NCBI GenBank assembly: GCA_946803715.1
Contig: CAMPET010000112.1
Span: forward strand, 121,086 to 170,381
Direction of reading: 5' to 3'
Length of the DNA: 49,296 nucleotides
DNA from: Beroe ovata
Lineage: Eukaryota; Ctenophora; Nuda; Beroida; Beroidae
A program made the position numbers and the translations under genes. This document shows positions 45,059-49,296 of this stretch, one piece after another. How positions within the stretch are numbered: the stretch's first letter is position 1; each line of letters begins with the position of its first letter. Under the pieces are notes generated by a model. It searched no databases and had not been told where the DNA came from. It saw only the letters and a program-made list of their open reading frames with translations.

Positions 45059-48000
45059 ATAGTTTGTAAAAATCTTGATATTGCGGTGAAACATGATCAG
45101 GTATCTATATTTAATTTGTCACTTTTTCAATTACTGCTTAGTGCTTATTCATTGATTTGTTGATTATTGTTGATTTATGATTTCAGGCTTATGATGATTC
45201 ACTATGCTCTGTTATAGAAGACATTCTGCTTGATGGGCTGCACTGTGAACCTGATGATTTATGGGGTCTTCTCAAGTCTGTTTCTCACCATTCGCAGAAT
45301 GAATGTATGTTTGTATACAAGTCTGTGTTGAGCATACTTTAAAACTAGTAGACCTCCTGATAATGTTTTGGATGCCTATGTAACAGAGAATTATAGACCA
45401 AGTTTTGATTGACATTACAATATTCAATGTTACATTGCTGTATCAAACAGGTCCATACATAAACTCAAATTGGAAATTGAATATCAACAAATAGAGAATG
45501 GTATTATGAGGGGGGGTCCCAAATCTCAAAACTTATTTCTGAAAAACTATCAACAAATAATTTGGAAATTCAGAGAGTTGTCAAGAGTTCTTATAATAAA
45601 TAAAAGATTCTATAACAAGAAATGATCATATTATACCATTCAAATATCCTGCTCTGATGCAGCAGTACCCTCTTCTACTATTGGTTTCCCTTCTGTTGGA
45701 CTCCGTGTTGGTTCTCTAGCCAGATCTTCCTTTTCAGAGGCGAGTTCTATGATGACATTTTCAGAATCAAGTTGACTTTCATAAGTACAATCTTTTCCCT
45801 GAGAAAATAAGAGTGGGGCATGAAATTCAAACTTATTCACATAGGTACTGTTGACAATCCTATTTTCGTGCAAAGTCTTACCTTATTATCAACGCAGACG
45901 TGTAGTCCATTGTTACAGGTCCAAATTTCATAGAATGTTGCATTACTCTTGTCGTATATCCTTGCTATTTCCATCCCATGCTCTATTTCTTTACCATCGT
46001 GGTGACAGGACGAACAAACCTGAACCAATATCAGGATATTATGCTATTTAATACCTGCTATATAATATCTGCTTGATTACAGTATCGCCAATAACCATTG
46101 CTTGATGTATGGAATGACTTACACCTTCACAGATAATACTCCCTCCAGCTTCACAAGTGCACTTCTCACAGTCTTTCCTCTGGATTGTCTCTCCAATTTC
46201 GAATATCTCTGCATCTTGTGAACCATCGTCTTTTTGCATGACGCAAGACGTTATTTCTGGTACTTCATCTGGCGCCTCTGTGGTCTCAACAGCATCCATG
46301 GAATCATCACAAAAGACTGTGGACGACGAGAATAGTGCCACTGCTATCAAAAGGAGAATTCGTCTCATGATCGCTGCACAACTAAATAGACGCCCGAATC
46401 GCAGAGAAGAATGTACAGTTCACTGTGTTTACAATGAGAGAGCGAGAGTGCACAAGGATGAGAACAACATGCAGTTGTCGCACGGTGATCCGGCACTTTA
46501 TACGGAGTCCACGCGCCGGCTAAACACATTCTCGCTGATGTCACGTGACCGCCTTAGTTTAATGTTTCAATGTTACTAGTACTATATCACTAGTGAAGTT
46601 AATGAAAATATAAAACTCGGGCGAATTCAGAGACAACTCGCGTTGAACACAGTAATACACATTGCAAGAGTGAGAAAGATACCCAGTAAATTAATTCAAT
46701 TATTTTCAAATCATTCAGAATCGAAATATTCAAAATATTCAGAATTACAGACAAGTTATGATATTTAATAAAATACTTCATAAATCGTGCAATTGCCAAT
46801 AATCCAGCTTGGTGGGGAGGTTTAAGTTCTTGAACGACTAACTCAGGGAAGATGATGTTTGGCAACCCTGGGGGAATTATCTTGATTGAAACAATGTCAT
46901 GGGTTCATGAATACTACTATATAACACGGGCCCTTTGCACTGTTTGAGCTAAGAAATAATGACTTACGGCGCTGTCTTTAGTTTTACATTTCTCCATCCC
47001 GTTGACACAGTAGCATTCATTACAATCATCAAACGACATCAGTGACCCGTTGTTGAATGTATCACCGTTCTTTTCACACGTGTTCTCCCCAGTATCACAA
47101 GTCTGAAAGAGAAATGCGTTGCTATAGCAACAGAGAAATACTGTTACGATGTTATATCTACCAAAGCAACTCACACGCGTTGCTACTGAAACAGAGTATC
47201 TATAGGCTGTCATATCTGACTCACGAATCCCATGCACTCGATTGCACCAGCTGCTCGGCAGGTACACTGGACACAGTTGTCATCAGATCGCCAACTCTCC
47301 CCAACCTCTAAAACCTGACCCCGGAATTCACAGGCTGAATCCACTGTTCTCGACATGACAGCCACGAGTAATAGAATATGTACAATACCCATAGCTGAAT
47401 TGAGTAGCATATTATTAACACTGATAAGATCCCTATCGGATTTCGGGAAGGAATTATCGGAGTAAATGCCATAATTGAAACTGGATGAATAACGAGTCCC
47501 ATGTTTCAGGGCAAAATCTTGGATAGTATCCAATGCTGATGCATTGCAATGAATATTCCTAACGCCAACTAAAACCCTTACCCTGACTTTTACCCCAGTC
47601 TTGCCTCACTATCCTAACCCATACCGTATCCCTCACTAAAATTCCTAATCCGAGAAAAAGTAACAACTCTAACCTAGCTGAGAAATACTGAACGATCAGA
47701 CGATACGAATAGACACGCTCATAATTGCGTGACCGAATATTCTTAGTGTTAATAATAAACGCATGATAAAGCGGCAAATACACGCGTATGAATAATGTCG
47801 TATGTGAGGAGGGTGGGTAGAGATGCCGTAAAATCAGATGTCAATCCCTCACGAAGGAGTGTGAGTTTGGTGACTAGATAGGACACATGGTGACTAGAGT
47901 GGACTCATGGTGACTAGAGTGGACACATGGTGACTAGAGTGGACACATGTTGTTGTGATGTAGGTATTAGTGGTGTCCCTGGCTCAGAGAACTGTGAGTC

Positions 48001-48958
48001 ACACCCCACCCTTCTGTGTGTACTGTGTGCGAGTGTGTCTGTGTGTCTGTGTCTGTGTGTCTGTGGTGCTGTTAATTGATAAGAATGGTATGTGTCTGTC
48101 CACTAGTAGGTACATGAGGGGTACCAGTAGGTACATGAGGGAAATAGTAGAAACAACCTCTTGAACTCCAGGGTCATCATTGTTCCCATCTAGCAATAAA
48201 TATATCACATCAACCTACTTGTTCTACAATTAACACAAGTGTGACTATGTAATGAAATCACTTGATCCAAATAGTACCAGGGTGGTAACAATTAATACGA
48301 TGAATTAGTAAGTGACATGCACCGGGATAATTTTACGTATGACTCTCACCCTCTCATTTTCAGTCATAGAGAAGCTGGACAATTTGTCCTCCCACGCGGG
48401 TTTCGTCAGGGCATGGATCAGACTGTCGCTGAATGATGGGGCGATGTGTAGTGCGCTGTCTCTCCTGTCACAGGGTAAGTGTGTGTGATTTGTGACATGT
48501 GTTATCGTGACACGTGTACTTCCTGACATTTCGGTATTGTGTTCGAATTGGTCAATCGCTTGTGAGTATGGTCTTTTTCATCATTGAATCATCATTAAGT
48601 AGGGAATGATTAAATTCTGTTTTTCCTCGGATTTTGCGAGCTCAACAAATGAAACAAGAGTCTATTGTATTCATTTGTATTCATTTGTTGAGCTCGCAAA
48701 ATCCGAGGTAAAATAGAGTTTAATCATTCCCTACTTGATATACAATGCGACTCTTAAATATAACCCCACTCACACAGCTTGAATCATCATTCTGCATAAT
48801 ACTCCGAGCTATAGTAGAAAGTTCTACATCATTTTAACACGATCAATGCTGTGAAAATGAATCGTCTTTTCCCAGAGGAAAATTTGACACATTACTACAA
48901 AGATGACGCGTTCATAATCAACAGAGGCAACGTCGACGCTGCGCTCCTTTACCTCCAG
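45059..48958 (+). CDS. RUN-domain protein, partial, possibly RUNDC3-like
   Basis: Four exons with compatible phases: 45059-45100, 45187-45304, 48364-48474 and 48876-48958. They read through about 118 residues typical of a RUN domain: NLDIAVKHD, CSVIEDILLDGLH, DLWGLLKSVS, IEKLDNLSSHAGFVRAWIRL and YYKDDAFI. RUN domains bind small GTPases (Rap, Rab) or kinesin in vesicle traffic. IEKLDNLSS followed by RAWIR is closest, from memory, to RUNDC3A/B, but FYVE-linked RUN proteins are possible. The first exons are not identified. The protein continues past 48958; a candidate piece after the AG at 49200-49202 (FLDDC...YDYL) is uncertain. The 3-kb intron from 45305 to 48363 contains two minus-strand genes. 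Confidence 0.65.
45640..46368 (-). CDS. Small secreted cysteine-rich VWC-like protein A, 3 exons
   Basis: Exons 46368-46123, 46019-45882 and 45798-45640 give 180 aa, all junctions in phase 0. A signal peptide (residues 1-20, MRRILLLIAVALFSSSTVFC) precedes an acidic linker and a module with CEKCTCEAGGSIICEG, the CxxCxC core of von Willebrand factor C domains. A second Cys module (CSSCHHDGKE, WTCNNGLHVC) follows, then an acidic tail without Cys ending EQDI. VWC-type proteins often bind BMP/TGF-beta ligands or matrix; that role is only a possibility here. Start chosen by signal peptide, with an acceptor-like TGTGCAG five bases upstream. It is a tandem paralogue of the next gene and nested in the RUN-gene intron. 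Confidence 0.72.
46877..47392 (-). CDS. Small secreted cysteine-rich VWC-like protein B, 3 exons
   Basis: Exons 47392-47225, 47102-46968 and 46939-46877 give 121 aa, again with phase-0 junctions. Signal peptide MGIVHILLLVAVMSRTVDS, then CEFRGQVLEVGESWRSDDNC, VQCTCRAAGAIEC, and a second module CDTGENTCEKNGDTF ... CNECYCVNGMEKC. The repeated GEsw/GEti...CxxCTC spacing and identical exon phases show common origin with protein A. The frame is open further upstream with ATGs, but 47392 is chosen because a signal peptide starts there and CAG|CT immediately precedes it. The last exon (about 20 codons) rests on frame and acceptor only and is less certain. Confidence 0.68.
47393..48363. other. RUN-gene intron sequence upstream of protein B
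   Basis: Holds a 20-bp tandem repeat, GT-rich runs near 48010-48065 and a doubled AGTAGGTACATGAGGG word (48105-48142). No additional gene recognised. Confidence 0.45.
47868..47950. repeat. 20-bp tandem repeat, about 4 units
   Basis: Unit GGTGACTAGAGTGGACACAT, with small variation, in the RUN-gene intron. Confidence 0.9.
48597..48736. mobile_element. Hairpin MITE or foldback repeat
   Basis: Inverted arms of about 57 bp: AAGTAGGGAATGATTAAATT...CAACAAATGAA (48597-48653) and the near-perfect complement (48680-48736), separated by about 26 bp that include an extra TTCATTTGTA word. No coding capacity. No clear target duplication. Lies in an intron of the RUN gene. Confidence 0.85.
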
Positions 48959-49039
48959 GTTAGTCAGACACACTGGAGACAGTACTCTGTGACACCATGG
49001 AATTAACATTAATACCTAATGGAATTAACACTAATAATC

Positions 49040-49118
49040 AACTCTCACATGACAGTTACGTCACAACATGACAGTTACGTCACAACATGACAGTTACGTC
49101 ACAACAAGACAGTTACGT
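49040..49118. repeat. 19-bp tandem repeat containing a CRE-like core
   Basis: About four units of ACATGACAGTTACGTCACA; each carries TTACGTCA, a cAMP-response-element-like word also found at 1098-1105. Confidence 0.85.
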
Positions 49119-49245
49119 CACTCACTCGAGCTGTTTCCAAAAGTGTCCGAAGTATGTTACCATTGTTCACCATTTCTTCTCTGTTCGTCATTGTAACTAG
49201 AGTTTCTTGATGATTGCAAAGAACAGATGGATGATTATGACTATT

Positions 49246-49253
49246 TAACACAA

Positions 49254-49284
<31 letters not shown>

Positions 49285-49296
49285 AAAACAAACACA
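49246..49296. repeat. (CA)n microsatellite at the window end
   Basis: CA-rich run ends the window, mirroring the GT tract at 1-20. Confidence 0.95.

Noticed and set aside
49099-49281. BTB-like start (RVSDVTVLL) on the minus strand at the window end
   Set aside because: The similarity is to a very short generic stretch, the frame runs into a CA repeat, and no downstream exon was found. It also overlaps the RUN gene on the other strand.

Overview
This is a eukaryotic, almost certainly metazoan, window. Most genes are split by short GT-AG introns, there are signal-peptide receptors and ligands of animal type (a rhodopsin-class GPCR, a Notum lipase, a DSL-domain Notch-ligand relative), and TTAGGG repeats occur. 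About twelve protein genes fit into 49 kb, with small introns, two large intronless reading frames, many minisatellites and GC-rich inverted-repeat transposons. I read it as a compact, early-branching marine invertebrate genome (sponge, cnidarian or ctenophore rather than vertebrate or insect). The lineage is inference and I cannot name a species. No gene name here has been checked against a database.

Layout. 1-2300: mostly noncoding, with two clusters of CACGTG/CCAAT/CRE-like sites and one possible orphan exon. 2304-6156 (-): 14-exon secreted DD3-3-like gene with a 32-bp tandem repeat in one intron. 7300-8350: nested GC-rich transposons, one a foldback element carrying telomere-like repeats. 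9424-10929 (+): intronless PM20D1-like M20 peptidase. 11226-15120 (+): six-exon DHRS1-like dehydrogenase, with a GPCR gene (12288-13304, -) inside its third intron. 15634-16116 (+): TMEM229-like membrane protein. 17442-20552 (+): intronless AP-3 beta subunit. 20881-23523 (+): FAM8A1-like RDD membrane protein. 26332-30008 (+): nine-exon Notum-like Wnt deacylase. 32674-36943 (+): eleven-exon transmembrane protein with a Notch-ligand-like N-terminus, a DSL domain and six Sushi repeats in place of EGF repeats. 36944-38570: transposon debris with a Penelope-type GIY-YIG fragment. 40462-42717 or beyond (+): SRSF7-like splicing factor (RRM, CCHC knuckle, long RS tail). 43700-44560: more transposons. 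45059-48958 and beyond (+): RUN-domain gene, open at both ends, with two small cysteine-rich secreted paralogues on the minus strand inside its large intron.

The genes do not form one pathway. Two neighbours, Notum (Wnt ligand inactivation) and the DSL-Sushi protein (candidate Notch-pathway ligand), belong to developmental signalling. AP-3 beta, RUN and FAM8A1 belong to membrane traffic and ER quality control.

The strongest candidates for something new are the DSL-Sushi architecture, 3' splice-acceptor-like sites within a few bases upstream of nearly every start codon (suggesting spliced-leader trans-splicing or start-proximal 5'UTR introns), two nested-gene arrangements, and a palindromic MITE family with 9-bp target duplications plus a telomere-repeat-bearing foldback element. 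Exon boundaries were derived by hand. For every multi-exon gene they keep frame across all exons, apart from the points flagged in individual entries.
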